A stretch of 64,000 bases of DNA from Zoroaster sp. YZ-2022. Its lineage: Eukaryota; Echinodermata; Asteroidea; Forcipulatida; Zoroasteridae. The stretch spans positions 7,431,500-7,495,499 of the forward strand of contig CM055835.1 of NCBI GenBank assembly GCA_029582265.1, in the 5' to 3' direction. Within the stretch, counting starts at the first letter, position 1. The number at the start of each line of letters is the position of its first letter. Of the stretch, positions 47,501 to 51,134 are shown one piece after another. The translations under genes and the position numbers were made by a program. The notes under the pieces were generated by a model. It was not told where the DNA came from. It did no database searches and saw only the letters and a program-made list of their open reading frames with translations.

Positions 47501-48518
47501 AATGCTGACGCACAGGTCTGAGGCTATGCACGCGGAGACCATAAACCAAGTTTCTCAGTAGTTTTCGTAATCATATTCTGTCTCCTGGGAAATCCATCAT
47601 ATTTCCATCCTAAGTAGGCCTGCACCTGAAACATGAAAGTCTTGTTTGCTTACATGCGTGCTTTTCTATGGCCCTATAGTTGACTGGTACCTTGAGACTA
47701 CTATATAGAATTGTATGCATGTAGGCAGAGTGCGACGTCATGTTCTAGGTTTACTCTGATATAATCTGTTATTAATGTACATAATGTATGAGATTTACCA
47801 TGAATGTAATTGAAGTCCGACTGCCCATATATATATATAATTATTTATTTATTTATTTATACTTCATCTCCTGCTTAGCCCTAATACTGTAAGTTAATCT
47901 ATTTGTAATATTATGTACTAAGTATATTTTTATTACTGGCATGTGCGTTTAGTCAAACGCCTAATTACCTTGTATTTTTTTTATTTTTTTTTATTTTTAT
48001 TTTTTTAAATATTTTTATCTTGTATATGAACATGTATTTATGTGTTGCATGGCGGCATTTGGAGAGCCACTTGATTGTGATTTAGTTCACATTTGGCAAT
48101 CCTTCAGGGGTGTGACCATGTTATGTTCTGTTTTACATTTATTTTCATCTGCTTGTACTGTAACTTTTCTTGTTTGCCCTGAGAAATAATAAATTAAATG
48201 AAAAAAATGAAAATGAAATGAGACTTGTTTTTTGGGGGCTTTAAATGTAAATTATAAATTATTATTAAGGAAATTGTATGTAAATTCAATCAAATTTAAT
48301 CAGAATCAAGAAATGTTTTTAGAAATCAACCTGTGAATGTCTGGTCTGTCTTAGGGAATAATTGCAAGGAAACAGCTCTTCAAAATCACACATTTGCATG
48401 TCATTGGTTTCATTGTTGTGTTTGAACTTTGACCCTATGACAGGAGTTGAAAGGTCAGTTACAGGATGGTAAGCTTCAGACTGATGAGAAGGTTGATGCA
48501 GTGGAGCAGCATTATCAG
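12906..48518 (+). CDS. CDK5RAP2: CDK5RAP2/myomegalin/centrosomin-type centrosomal scaffold, N-terminal part (16 exons, gene span)
   Basis: Sixteen exons (listed separately) join into 504 uninterrupted codons, and every junction keeps phase. Residues 62-130 form the CM1 motif: RAHTMKDYEQ, then ELKKENFSLKLRIYFMEER, then NIELKVEVESLKKDL. In the human protein this motif binds and activates the gamma-tubulin ring complex, and its Phe75 is essential; the equivalent here is Phe81. Downstream, TKRDKAIQGLT (359-369) and AREAMHKAQ match a second conserved block of human CDK5RAP2. Everything after CM1 is Glu/Lys/Gln-rich coiled coil. Human CDK5RAP2 is about 1,890 residues, so most of the protein, including any C-terminal CM2, lies to the right. 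Invertebrates may have one ancestor of CDK5RAP2 and PDE4DIP, so paralogue assignment is not implied. Introns are long and full of transposons. Expected location is the centrosome or another microtubule-organising centre. Confidence 0.93.
13629..13907 (-). mobile_element. LINE 3' fragment (- strand)
   Basis: On the - strand, one frame reads SFPRLWNHLPTNLKSCHSIT then RFKSLLKTHLTICHNSS. The (F)xxLWNxLPxxL...FKxxLKTHL pattern is the conserved C-terminal tail of many invertebrate non-LTR retrotransposon ORF2 proteins. The 3' end carries a TTATTATT tail. It is truncated at its 5' end. Confidence 0.75.
14037..14432 (+). mobile_element. LINE 3' fragment (+ strand)
   Basis: A frame reads SQRSFSYAAPELWNRLPTHI then RNSNSLDQFKNSLKTHLFSL and stops at 14160. 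This is the same C-terminal LINE tail motif as the - strand fragment next to it, but from a different subfamily. A 3' UTR with GCGCTTTATAAATGTGATT leads into a (TTA)n tail ending near 14432. 5'-truncated and dead. Confidence 0.85.
14986..15054. mobile_element. Possible fragment of a TTAA-bounded element
   Basis: It contains GATGGATTTTGATGGATT and ends GGTTAGGG|TTAA, matching the right end and internal word style of the elements at 21297 and 32591. A left TTAA end is not clear. Confidence 0.35.
15711..16317. mobile_element. TTAA-type element A (word GAATGGTTTTGAATGG)
   Basis: Begins CCCTCCTACT and ends AGAAGGG, flanked on both sides by TTAG. Inside, many copies of CCATTCAAA, AAATGGTTTTGAATGG and TTTGAAACCATT occur in both orientations, plus repeats of ACACCTTGGTGTG. 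Non-coding. Same terminal style as the other CCCTCCTA elements in this gene's introns. Confidence 0.7.
16576..16917 (-). mobile_element. tRNA-derived SINE (family 1), full-length
   Basis: Read on the - strand it begins GTGTCGTGGCCAAGCGGTC (A-box region) and has a GGTTCGAATCC B box in a tRNA-Leu/Ser-like head. A body of about 250 bp and a TTATTATTATTA tail follow. The same element occurs at 31750, 41470 and 50711. Confidence 0.85.
17020..18046. other. Intron 1 sequence, no further gene
   Basis: A diverged inverted pair near 17040 and 17195 (GCGCCCTCTATTGACTTCAA against TCAATTGAGGGAGC) may be an old MITE. The end near 17930-18045 is a run of ACATGTAC/TATACATG words. No exon seen. Confidence 0.4.
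18050..18363. mobile_element. TTAA-type element B (word GAAAGGTTTTGAAAGG)
   Basis: Flanked by TTAA on both sides (18046-18049 and 18364-18367). Begins CCCTCTCATGG and ends CATAGGAGGG. Inside, CCTTTCAAAACC and its complement recur at least eight times, including GAAAGGTTTTGAAAGG near 18308. Non-coding. Confidence 0.8.
18368..20192. other. Intron 1 sequence, no gene recognised
   Basis: Rich in ACATGTAC words (for example 18645-18670, 18838-18860). No exon or bounded repeat recognised. Confidence 0.4.
20197..20585. mobile_element. TTAA-type element H
   Basis: Flanked by TTAA on both sides (20193-20196 and 20586-20589). Begins CCCTCCTATTATC and ends TACAAGGG. Internally GCATTTTGG-type words recur three times. 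Non-coding. Confidence 0.65.
21026..21117 (+). CDS. CDK5RAP2: CM1 gene exon 2 (residues 18-48)
   Basis: Acceptor TTCCACTAG and donor CCAG|GTAAGC. It encodes SANMAGLPDVTTGPDITAA and onward, a Pro/Asp-rich linker before CM1. An in-frame ATG at 21033 has a good context (ACATGG) and could serve as the start if exon 1 is not used. It ends in phase 1. Confidence 0.88.
21297..21844. mobile_element. TTAA-type element C with 87-bp tandem repeats
   Basis: Left flank TTAA (21293-21296), begins CCCTACATG, ends GGGAGTTAGGG followed by TTTTAA. The core is four direct repeats of 87 bp (TAGCCCAG at 21386, 21473, 21560, 21647). Each contains CCATCAAACTCCACCGGC and TTGGATTCAGTACTCCACAG. Because 87 is divisible by three the array is open in several frames, giving a spurious 179-codon ORF. 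It lies 180 bp after exon 2. Confidence 0.75.
22072..22397. mobile_element. TTAA-type element I, copy 1
   Basis: Left flank TTAA (22068-22071). Begins CCCTCCTACACATGG and ends TTGTAGGAGGG followed by TTTTAA. GGCCACT recurs in both orientations. A copy of roughly 95% identity by eye lies at 23849-24158. Confidence 0.85.
22680..22974. mobile_element. TTAA-type element J
   Basis: Begins CCCTCCAGGG and ends GGCAGGGTTAGGG followed by TTAA. The words TGATGCA and TGCATC and the inverted pair CCCTGCCAGA / TCTGGCAGGG recur inside. The left flank reads CTAA, so one base may have mutated. The 92-codon ORF over it is not supported as a gene. Confidence 0.55.
23213..23280 (+). CDS. CDK5RAP2: CM1 gene exon 3 (residues 49-71)
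   Basis: Acceptor TTTTTCCAG, donor GAACAG|GTGGGT. It encodes AIQKISSGRMSPIRAHTMKD then YEQ. The SPxRAxxMKDYE stretch is the start of CM1 (human: SPTRARNMKDFE). Confidence 0.95.
23362..23575 (+). mobile_element. CAGG-ended dispersed repeat, copy 1 (partial)
   Basis: Begins CAGGCCTGTGGTTTCTCGGG and shares the body with copies at 29796, 41182 and 43891. Its right terminus is lost or diverged. Confidence 0.65.
23849..24158. mobile_element. TTAA-type element I, copy 2
   Basis: Second copy of the element at 22072, in the same orientation. Begins CCCTCCTACACATGG after TTAG and ends TTGTAGGAGGG before TTAA (24159-24162). It lacks the short ACATGTA expansions seen in copy 1. Confidence 0.85.
24364..24462 (+). 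CDS. CDK5RAP2: CM1 gene exon 4 (CM1 core, residues 72-104)
   Basis: Acceptor TTTGCAG, donor AAGACA|GTAAGA. It encodes QISELKKENFSLKLRIYFM followed by EERIEQNFDDDTKT. This is the most conserved part of the family; the Phe of KKENF corresponds to the human residue needed for gamma-tubulin complex binding. Confidence 0.98.
24518..26724. mobile_element. TTAA-type element E (word GAAGGATTTTGAAGGAT), interrupted
   Basis: Left flank TTAA (24514-24517), begins CCCTAACCTTCCC. GAAGGATTTTGAAGGATTGA and GAAGGATTTTGGAGGATTGA lie inside. A 74-bp tandem duplication occupies 24760-24907. The matching right end, GGGAGTTAGGATTAA, is found only at about 26713, on the far side of a 1.8-kb transposon. This reconstruction is inferred. 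Confidence 0.55.
24933..26705. mobile_element. 1.8-kb non-autonomous DNA transposon candidate
   Basis: The ends are inverted repeats: AATCAAAGTAGCGTGCCCC on the left and the complement of AATCAAAGTAGCGTGCGCCC on the right. The interior (about 1.7 kb) is different in composition from the ACATGTAC-rich intron around it and has no transposase ORF. No clear target duplication, so the superfamily is unknown. Confidence 0.65.
26919..27890. mobile_element. TTAA-flanked element, about 970 bp
   Basis: Flanked by TTAA (26915-26918 and 27891-27894). Begins CTCTTTCTACCC and ends GCAGGAAAGAG, an inverted pair. Subterminal words ATGGACGG and CCGTCCAT also mirror each other. TTAA duplications point to a piggyBac- or Kolobok-type transposase. 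Non-coding as read. Confidence 0.65.
27895..28515. other. Intron 4 remainder, no gene recognised
   Basis: Contains ACATGTAC/ATACATG runs near 28080-28130. No other feature recognised. Confidence 0.4.
28516..28592 (+). CDS. CDK5RAP2: CM1 gene exon 5 (residues 105-129)
   Basis: Acceptor CATTTTCAG, donor GCATC|GTAAGT (phase 2). It encodes NIELKVEVESLKKDLMEKQ then QLLVKA and the split Ser. Nearly identical to the human segment NIELKVEVESLK, completing CM1. Confidence 0.97.
28987..29110 (+). CDS. CDK5RAP2: CM1 gene exon 6 (residues 130-171)
   Basis: Acceptor TTATAG, donor AGACAG|GTAGGT. It encodes SNAVESLAHEKETLTERLRQ then ENNHALTDQRERLELTLQQS and RQ, a coiled coil beginning with the family's NAVESLA block (human KAVESLA). 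Most of this exon, including its donor, is repeated five and a half times directly downstream. Confidence 0.95.
29111..29757 (+). repeat. Tandem array derived from CM1 gene exon 6
   Basis: Directly after the exon 6 donor, the exon sequence repeats with period 110 (29111), 114 (29221), then 116 bp (29335, 29451, 29567), with a partial copy from 29683. Each unit runs GTAGGTCTAGCTCATGAG through exon sequence to CAATCAAGACAG and its own GTAGGT donor. The 29221 unit is a perfect 38 codons in the exon 6 frame. The 116-bp units read GAGAAGGTAACACTATTACAG where the exon reads GAGAAAGAAACACTAACAG, which shifts frame and brings TAA into it. The first unit also stops. So most units are not usable as coding exons. 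Confidence 0.92.
29796..30056 (+). mobile_element. CAGG-ended dispersed repeat, copy 2
   Basis: Begins CAGGCCTGTGATTCCTCAGG and ends in AGCAGCCCTG, whose complement CAGGGCTG mirrors the start. It contains AAGAAGTAGCCTGTATTGTG and TAGACCAAAGGGAGACCCAG. CAGG ends suggest a hAT-like non-autonomous element, but an exact 8-bp duplication is not seen. Confidence 0.7.
30166..30305 (+). CDS. CDK5RAP2: CM1 gene exon 7 (residues 172-217)
   Basis: Acceptor TTTATGTAG, donor GATAG|GTATAA (phase 2). It encodes ECELMKRANEILQKRLAEAQ and further coiled coil ending in MEEKD. The donor is weaker than the others but the phase matches exon 8. Confidence 0.9.
30375..30449 (+). repeat. Fragment of the GTTCTTTTCAGAACT repeat family
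   Basis: GGTTCTTCTCAGAACTAATA through ACATGGTGCTACCGCAA matches the longer copies at 35800 and 43263 and a diverged one near 56585. Confidence 0.55.
30455..31742 (+). mobile_element. hAT-like transposon, 5-bp TSD, copy 1
   Basis: Begins CAGGGAATGATTTC and ends GAAAATCATTCACTG, flanked by exact TTACT (30450-30454 and 31743-31747). It is the inverted, diverged counterpart of 39337-40672. No transposase ORF. CAG termini with 5-bp duplications resemble the hAT-5 group (inference). It is interrupted at 30657-30992 by a TTAA-type element. Confidence 0.85.
30657..30992. mobile_element. TTAA-type element G nested in the hAT-like copy
   Basis: Left flank TTAA (30653-30656), begins CCCTCCTATGCCC, ends CTATAGGAGGG followed by TTTTAA. 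Internal words GAGTG and CACACNTGTGTA recur. The second copy of the host transposon (39337-40672) lacks it and reads through an unoccupied site with one TTAA, which confirms an insertion. Confidence 0.88.
31750..32113 (-). mobile_element. tRNA-derived SINE (family 1)
   Basis: Same element as 16576-16917: - strand tRNA-like head with GGTTCGAATCC and a TTATTATT tail. The likely duplication is ACTCCTA (31745-31751 and 32111-32117). It landed at the right edge of the hAT-like transposon. Confidence 0.88.
32591..33208. mobile_element. TTAA-type element D (word GTTGGAGTTTGATGGGTT)
   Basis: Flanked by TTAA (32587-32590 and 33209-33212). Begins CCCTAACGATCCCC and ends TTAGGGAGTTAGGG. GTTGGAGTTTGATGGGTTGA, with GTACTGT following, occurs at least four times, with complements such as CCAAACTCCAACA. 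Non-coding. Confidence 0.85.
33213..34045. other. Intron 7 sequence, no gene recognised
   Basis: No exon, RNA gene or bounded repeat was recognised. Confidence 0.4.
34046..34290. mobile_element. MITE candidate with 40-bp inverted ends
   Basis: AAAGTCATGGTACAGCCAAG (onward to GAGAAGCC) on the left is mirrored by GGCTTCTCAAAGGCTTGGCT (onward to ACTTT) on the right. Non-coding. It ends 65 bp before exon 8. Confidence 0.7.
34355..34514 (+). CDS. CDK5RAP2: CM1 gene exon 8 (residues 218-271)
   Basis: Acceptor TTCTCTATAG, donor CTACAG|GTAATA. It encodes RHIEDLNIALQLKDDMITQL then a coiled coil with EAEKQYAIEEN. A MITE begins only 7 bp after the exon end, so the intron's first positions are flanked by mobile DNA. 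Confidence 0.92.
34522..34911. mobile_element. MITE beginning 7 bp after the exon 8 donor
   Basis: Ends are inverted repeats of about 36 bp beginning GTGACGCGTTCTACCAAAAT. Flanked by ATAT on both sides (34518-34521 and 34912-34915). The left duplication overlaps the donor's intronic bases (GTAATAT). Confidence 0.88.
34918..35365. mobile_element. 448-bp MITE with 4-bp TSD, copy 1
   Basis: Begins GACATAAAACACAGTAAAGG and ends with the complement CCTTTATTGTGTTTTATGTC; inverted ends exceed 60 bp. Flanked by ATAT (34914-34917 and 35366-35369). A central hairpin pairs GGACGGAAAAAGT with ACTTTTCCGTCC. A second copy lies at 38485. Confidence 0.92.
35469..35531 (+). CDS. CDK5RAP2: CM1 gene exon 9 (residues 272-292)
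   Basis: Acceptor TAATTCAG, donor TATGAG|GTCAGT. It encodes AVKDGLEKEKGEGRERDRQ then YE, a highly charged helix. Phase 0 at both ends, so it could be skipped without shifting frame. Confidence 0.85.
35800..36060 (+). repeat. GTTCTTTTCAGAACT dispersed repeat, copy 1
   Basis: Shares ATCCTCCAGCA, AGCAGCATCTGCCAGAGTCC and CAGTTCTTTTCAGAA with 43263-43480. It contains the short palindrome AGTTCTTTTCAGAACT in its consensus. No defined ends. Confidence 0.6.
36255..36508 (+). mobile_element. TTAA-flanked CCAGTTCGC MITE, copy 1
   Basis: Flanked by TTAA (36251-36254 and 36509-36512). Begins CCAGTTCGCGTCGGAGGCC and ends CGGTGCGAACTGG. Three copies occur in this window. TTAA duplication points to a piggyBac- or Kolobok-type source. 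Confidence 0.9.
36513..37169. other. Intron 9 remainder with (GTT)n
   Basis: A (GTT)n microsatellite lies at about 37020-37060. Nothing else recognised. Confidence 0.5.
37170..37265 (+). CDS. CDK5RAP2: CM1 gene exon 10 (residues 293-324)
   Basis: Acceptor TCTTTAATCAG, donor ATCAAG|GTATGG. It encodes DAFKEQERRLKDLETSSEHM then QQELKNKDKDIK, a coiled coil resembling the family's FEERIxxLEEDL region. Phase 0 at both ends. Confidence 0.92.
38485..38930. mobile_element. 446-bp MITE with 4-bp TSD, copy 2
   Basis: Second copy of the element at 34918, same orientation and highly similar. Flanked by GTGT (38481-38484 and 38931-38934). The different target duplication shows an independent insertion. 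Confidence 0.93.
39137..39178 (+). CDS. CDK5RAP2: CM1 gene exon 11 (residues 325-338)
   Basis: A 42-bp microexon-like exon: acceptor TTTATCTTTCAG, donor AAGAAG|GTAGGA. It encodes DLHNSLRKAAHEKK. It sits 160 bp left of a 1.3-kb transposon. Phase 0 at both ends; optional inclusion is possible. Confidence 0.85.
39337..40672 (-). mobile_element. hAT-like transposon, 5-bp TSD, copy 2
   Basis: Begins CAGTGAACGATTTCC and ends GAACGAAATCGTTCCCTG, flanked by AGCGT (39332-39336 and 40673-40677). Inverted relative to 30455-31742 and without its nested element. The subterminal word TTTTGCTATGCAAA and its complement recur several times. No transposase ORF is visible. Confidence 0.88.
40850..41098 (+). 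mobile_element. TTAA-flanked CCAGTTCGC MITE, copy 2
   Basis: Nearly identical to 36255-36508 and flanked by TTAA (40846-40849 and 41099-41102). Confidence 0.92.
41182..41412 (+). mobile_element. CAGG-ended dispersed repeat, copy 3
   Basis: Begins CAGGCCTGTGATTTCTCAGG and ends CACCCCCCTG. Same body as 29796 and 43891. Confidence 0.7.
41426..41890 (-). mobile_element. tRNA-derived SINE (family 1) with 44-bp direct flanks
   Basis: The SINE (41470-41846, - strand; same head, GGTTCGAATCC box and TTATTATT tail as other copies) is bracketed by an exact 44-bp direct repeat starting CATGCCATTAGTAAAC (41426-41469 and 41847-41890). Such a long duplication is unusual for a SINE. Confidence 0.93.
42142..42261 (+). 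CDS. CDK5RAP2: CM1 gene exon 12 (residues 339-378)
   Basis: Acceptor TTTTCTTGCTAG, donor AAGGAA|GTAAGC. It encodes DLENEVVNKESDIQTLESN then TTKRDKAIQGLTEAIRAKD and KE. The KRDKAIQGLT block is shared word for word with human CDK5RAP2, an independent anchor for the family assignment. Confidence 0.96.
42824..43247. mobile_element. MITE with GTGACCATCCACCAC ends
   Basis: Inverted ends of about 35 bp: TGTGACCATCCACCAC on the left and GTGGTGGATGGTCACA on the right, each continuing into GGGCTGTAAAGTCG or its complement. Non-coding; the short ORFs inside are not supported. Confidence 0.85.
43263..43480 (+). repeat. GTTCTTTTCAGAACT dispersed repeat, copy 2
   Basis: Matches 35800-36060 with drift, including CAGAGCATACTGATC and CAGTTCTTTTCAGAACTAAT. 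Confidence 0.65.
43552..43889. mobile_element. MITE rich in CCGTGAAA words
   Basis: Begins CACTATGAATAGCTTTACCC and ends with the complement (TTATTCATAGTG). The arms are long and contain repeated CCGTGAAAATGCC / GCCGTGAAATCA words, so the element is both a hairpin and a short-period repeat. Confidence 0.82.
43891..44192 (+). mobile_element. CAGG-ended dispersed repeat, copy 4
   Basis: Begins CAGGCCCATGATTTCTCAGG and ends ATCACAGCCCTG. It abuts the preceding MITE directly. A partial fifth copy lies at about 44318-44380. Confidence 0.72.
44407..44499 (+). CDS. CDK5RAP2: CM1 gene exon 13 (residues 379-409)
   Basis: Acceptor TTTGATTCAG, donor TATGAG|GTACAG. It encodes IHLLCDQADERENTLTQARE then AMHKAQKNKYE. 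AREAMHKAQ parallels the human AREALQKAQ that follows the exon 12 block. Confidence 0.94.
44549..44648. repeat. Short hairpin in intron 13
   Basis: GTCTTTACCACAGGTTAATG pairs with CATTAACCTGCGGTAAAGAC about 50 bp further on. Origin unknown. Confidence 0.75.
45259..45351 (+). CDS. CDK5RAP2: CM1 gene exon 14 (residues 410-440)
   Basis: Acceptor GATGGCAG, donor AATGAG|GTAAGT. It encodes GMEQYQAVMSDMEGKVSELK then AIQHSKQLENE, coiled coil. The 24-bp minisatellite starts about 70 bp into the following intron. Confidence 0.93.
45420..46560 (+). repeat. 24-bp minisatellite (about 47 units) in intron 14
   Basis: The unit is GGCTGGTTGGTTGGTTGGCATGCT-like, with occasional 20-bp units and GACATGCT or GCCGGCT variants. 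Because 24 is divisible by three, several frames on both strands stay open (up to 469 codons, MPTNQPAS repeats). These are not genes: they lie within an intron whose flanking exons join perfectly. Variant units form local runs, suggesting unequal exchange. Confidence 0.97.
46924..47040 (+). CDS. CDK5RAP2: CM1 gene exon 15 (residues 441-479)
   Basis: Acceptor TTGTTTTTCAG, donor ATCAAG|GTTTGC. It encodes RFQKSLSRKQQELDRLRHD then GNEAEQHLNDLLEQRELTIK, a Gln/Glu/Arg-rich coiled coil. Confidence 0.94.
47276..47552 (-). repeat. Dispersed repeat, copy 2
   Basis: Inverted counterpart of 171-597, including GGCTGCAATTGGACATCGTT. No coding content recognised. Confidence 0.6.
48444..48518 (+). CDS. CDK5RAP2: CM1 gene exon 16 (residues 480-504), last exon found
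   Basis: Acceptor CCCTATGACAG, donor TATCAG|GTAATT. It encodes ELKGQLQDGKLQTDEKVDAV then EQHYQ. Phase 0 and still open. No further exon of this gene is recognisable in the remaining 15 kb, which is almost wholly repeats. Confidence 0.9.
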
Positions 48519-48628
48519 GTAATTCATTTAATAAGATTTATAATAATACACAATTTTATTTAGCGCCAAAATTAAATGAGAAAAACATGCTCTAATGTGC
48601 TTTAAAAGAAAAAATAAGTGAACATGGA

Positions 48629-50575
48629 GTGTCGTGGCCGAGCGGTCTAGCGCACCGAACTCAAGTTCTGGTGTTTTTTTAAATTTATTTATTTTTTTTT
48701 TATGCAAGTTCGCCCCAAACAAGGCCAAAAGCCACTCTAGGTAAGGGGCTACAAGAAGAAATCATAGAAGATGAAAATAGCTCAGGAGGACTGAAGGTAG
48801 GAATTGATATTCCTCTTAAAACTGTCTAGATTATAGGATGTAGGGAAACATGCACCAGGCAAGGAGTTCCAAAGAGATGCAGTACGTGGAAAAAAGCTGC
48901 TGGCATAGCTCATTGTTCTGCATCTCGGCAAAGCTAGAGTGTACGGGTGAGAACAAGCAGAAAGCCTGGTCTCACGCTTAAACACCCTGATAGGAGGAAC
49001 CAGATTGGACACACTGGTGGCACATTTGCCATGAAAATATCTGTAGAAAAGACAGAGGCTGGCTACAAACCTACGGTGAGAAAGAGGTTGTAACAATGAT
49101 CCCAACTCTTCACCAACAAGATTAACAATACGCTTCTGCACTCTATCTAATAAAGATAAATGACAGGCAGAAGCTCCATTAAATGTGACAACAGTACTCC
49201 ATTAGGGGACGATATAGGTTGTCTTATACAGGTAGAGAGTAGCATCAGGAGGTAAGAACTTCCGAGCTCGATAAAGACAACCAACTCGCATGGAAGCACT
49301 CTTTGCAATGCCTGAGATATACCTCTCCCAACTGGCTTTAGTGGAGATATCAAGTCCGAGAAGGCGAAAATCTGATACCTCAGGCAAAGTTAATGGACCC
49401 ATATGAATTGATGGAAATGTATCATCTCTAGAGCGAGAAAGAGACAGTAGTTTAGTTTTCTTTGCGTTAAAGGTTACTAGCCAATCGTTCCCCCACTTCA
49501 ACACGCTCTCTAAATCATTATTCAGTGAGACACCTACCTCTAGCGAGAAGTGTTAGAAGAGTTAGGGAAACACAGTAGAGGGTTGAATCATCAGCATACA
49601 TGGCGAGCTGAGACAAAACTTTATCGGGCAAATCGTTAATGTAGATAAGAAGAGAGTAGGACCAAGTATCGAGCCCTGTGGAACACCAGAATTGATAGAA
49701 CGAGTAGGAGAAGATTGACCCTCAAGGACAACCTTCAACTTGCGGTTGGAAAGAAAAGCAGAAATTATGGATAACATTCTGCCTGACACACCATATGACT
49801 GAAGCTTGTGGAGCAGGCCAGAATGCCATACCTTGTCGAAGGCCTTTGAGATGTCCAATGCTACAACCACGAGCCTCACCCCTACGATCTAATGCCCCAT
49901 TAAAATGATCAGTAATTAGGGAAAGCAGATCACCGGTTGATCGGGAATGGCGAAACCCATACTGGCAGTCAGTCAGAAGGTCATTGTCCTCCAGATATCC
50001 AAGGAGCTGTTGGTTGACAAAGCATTCAAAGATCTTACTTATTATGGGAAGCAGACTAATAGGACGATAATTAGTAGACTCAGAACGCTCACCAGCACCC
50101 TTAAAGACAGGGACAACAGATGCCACTTTCCAAGATGAAGGAAACACGAGACTGCCAAGCACATATTGAATAGCTTGGCAAGAATAGGTGAAAGTTCTGG
50201 GGAACACATTTTCAGAACAATTATAGGGATTCCGTCAGGGCCAGTAGCCTTGGAGGCATCCAAGGAATTAATAGTCCGGGCAATCTTCTTTGGTGTGATA
50301 ATAGGCTTTGATACTACCGAGGCTGTACGGGATGGAAAGGCAGGAAGTGGATGCCCCTCATCATTAAGTGTGGAGTTGAATACAAAGTTGTCAGCAAAAA
50401 GGTTTGCCTTATCTTGGGGAGAAGTAAGAACTTCGGGTCCAGCAGCAGGGTGTGGGTTCGAGCCCCGGTCATGACACTTGTGTCCTTGAGCAAGGTACTT
50501 AACCATAATTGCTTCGTCCTTCGGATGGGACGTAAAGCCGTAGGTCCCGTGTGTTGTATAATAATAATAATAATA
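48629..50575 (+). mobile_element. SINE (family 1) split by a LINE
   Basis: The SINE head GTGTCGTGGCCGAGCGGTC to TTCTGGTGTT lies at 48629-48674. Its continuation (CAGCAGCAGGGTGTGGGTTC with the B box, then a body and an ATAATAATAAT tail) lies at 50437-50575. The intervening sequence is a - strand LINE. The tail body after the B box differs from the other family 1 copies. Confidence 0.8.
48672..50436 (-). mobile_element. 5'-truncated non-LTR retrotransposon with broken reverse transcriptase
   Basis: Read on the - strand, in order but spread over several frames: KATGPDGIP; NYRPISLLPIISKIFE; YGFRHSRSTGDLL; ALDISKAFDKVWHSGL; SGVPQGSILGP; a YADD-type catalytic box (around 49590); NAKKTKLLSLSR; and a C-terminal tail with SSFFPRTASLWNSLPGA. 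This is a complete set of LINE reverse-transcriptase blocks plus the tail found in Jockey/CR1-type ORF2. At least three frameshifts make it non-functional. No endonuclease domain is present, as expected of 5' truncation. The 3' A-rich tail is the T-run at 48674-48700 on the + strand. Confidence 0.92.
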
Positions 50576-50693
50576 ATGTATAGATTTATATAGCGCACGT
50601 ATCCACCAACTAAGTGGCGCTCAAGGCGCATTATATTATTATCCCTGCTCATAAGGCTCATAAGGCTCATAAATCATTCCTGAAACCATCTCA
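50560..50693 (-). mobile_element. SINE (family 1) tail fragment
   Basis: TTATTATT tail and about 110 bp of SINE body (GCGCACGTATCCACCAACTA to AAACCATCTCA), truncated before the tRNA-like head. Confidence 0.85.
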
Positions 50694-50710
50694 TAATGCA
50701 CGTAAAGTGG

Positions 50711-51067
50711 ATTGTCGTGGCCGAGCGGTCTATCTAGCGCACCGAACTCAAGTTCTGGTGTTGCCAGCAGCAGAGTGTGGGTTCGAGCCCCGGCCGTGAC
50801 ATCTGTGTCCTTGAGCAAGACACTTAACCATGATTGCTTCTCTCCACCCAGGGGTTAAATGGGTACCTGTGAGGGCAGAGTTGGTTGATTAGCCCTAATG
50901 CGCTGTAATAGCAGCAACTGAGCTGTATACTCCCCAGGGAGCTGAGATGGTTTCAGGAATGATTTATGAGTCTTATGAGCCTTATGAGCAGGGAAAATAA
51001 TACACTGCGCTTTGTATCCCTAGGAAAAGGCGCATTATAAATGCAAGTTATTATTATTATTATTATT
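50711..51067 (+). mobile_element. tRNA-derived SINE (family 1), + strand
   Basis: Head ATTGTCGTGGCCGAGCGGTC with a TCTATCTAGC duplication, B box GGTTCGAGCCC, body, and a TTATTATTATTATT tail. It is the fourth near-complete copy in the window. Confidence 0.9.
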
Positions 51068-51134
51068 AACATAATGAAGCACGGTTTAGAAATGTACATT
51101 AAATTAACACAATAAAAATTCACAAAAGAAATAA

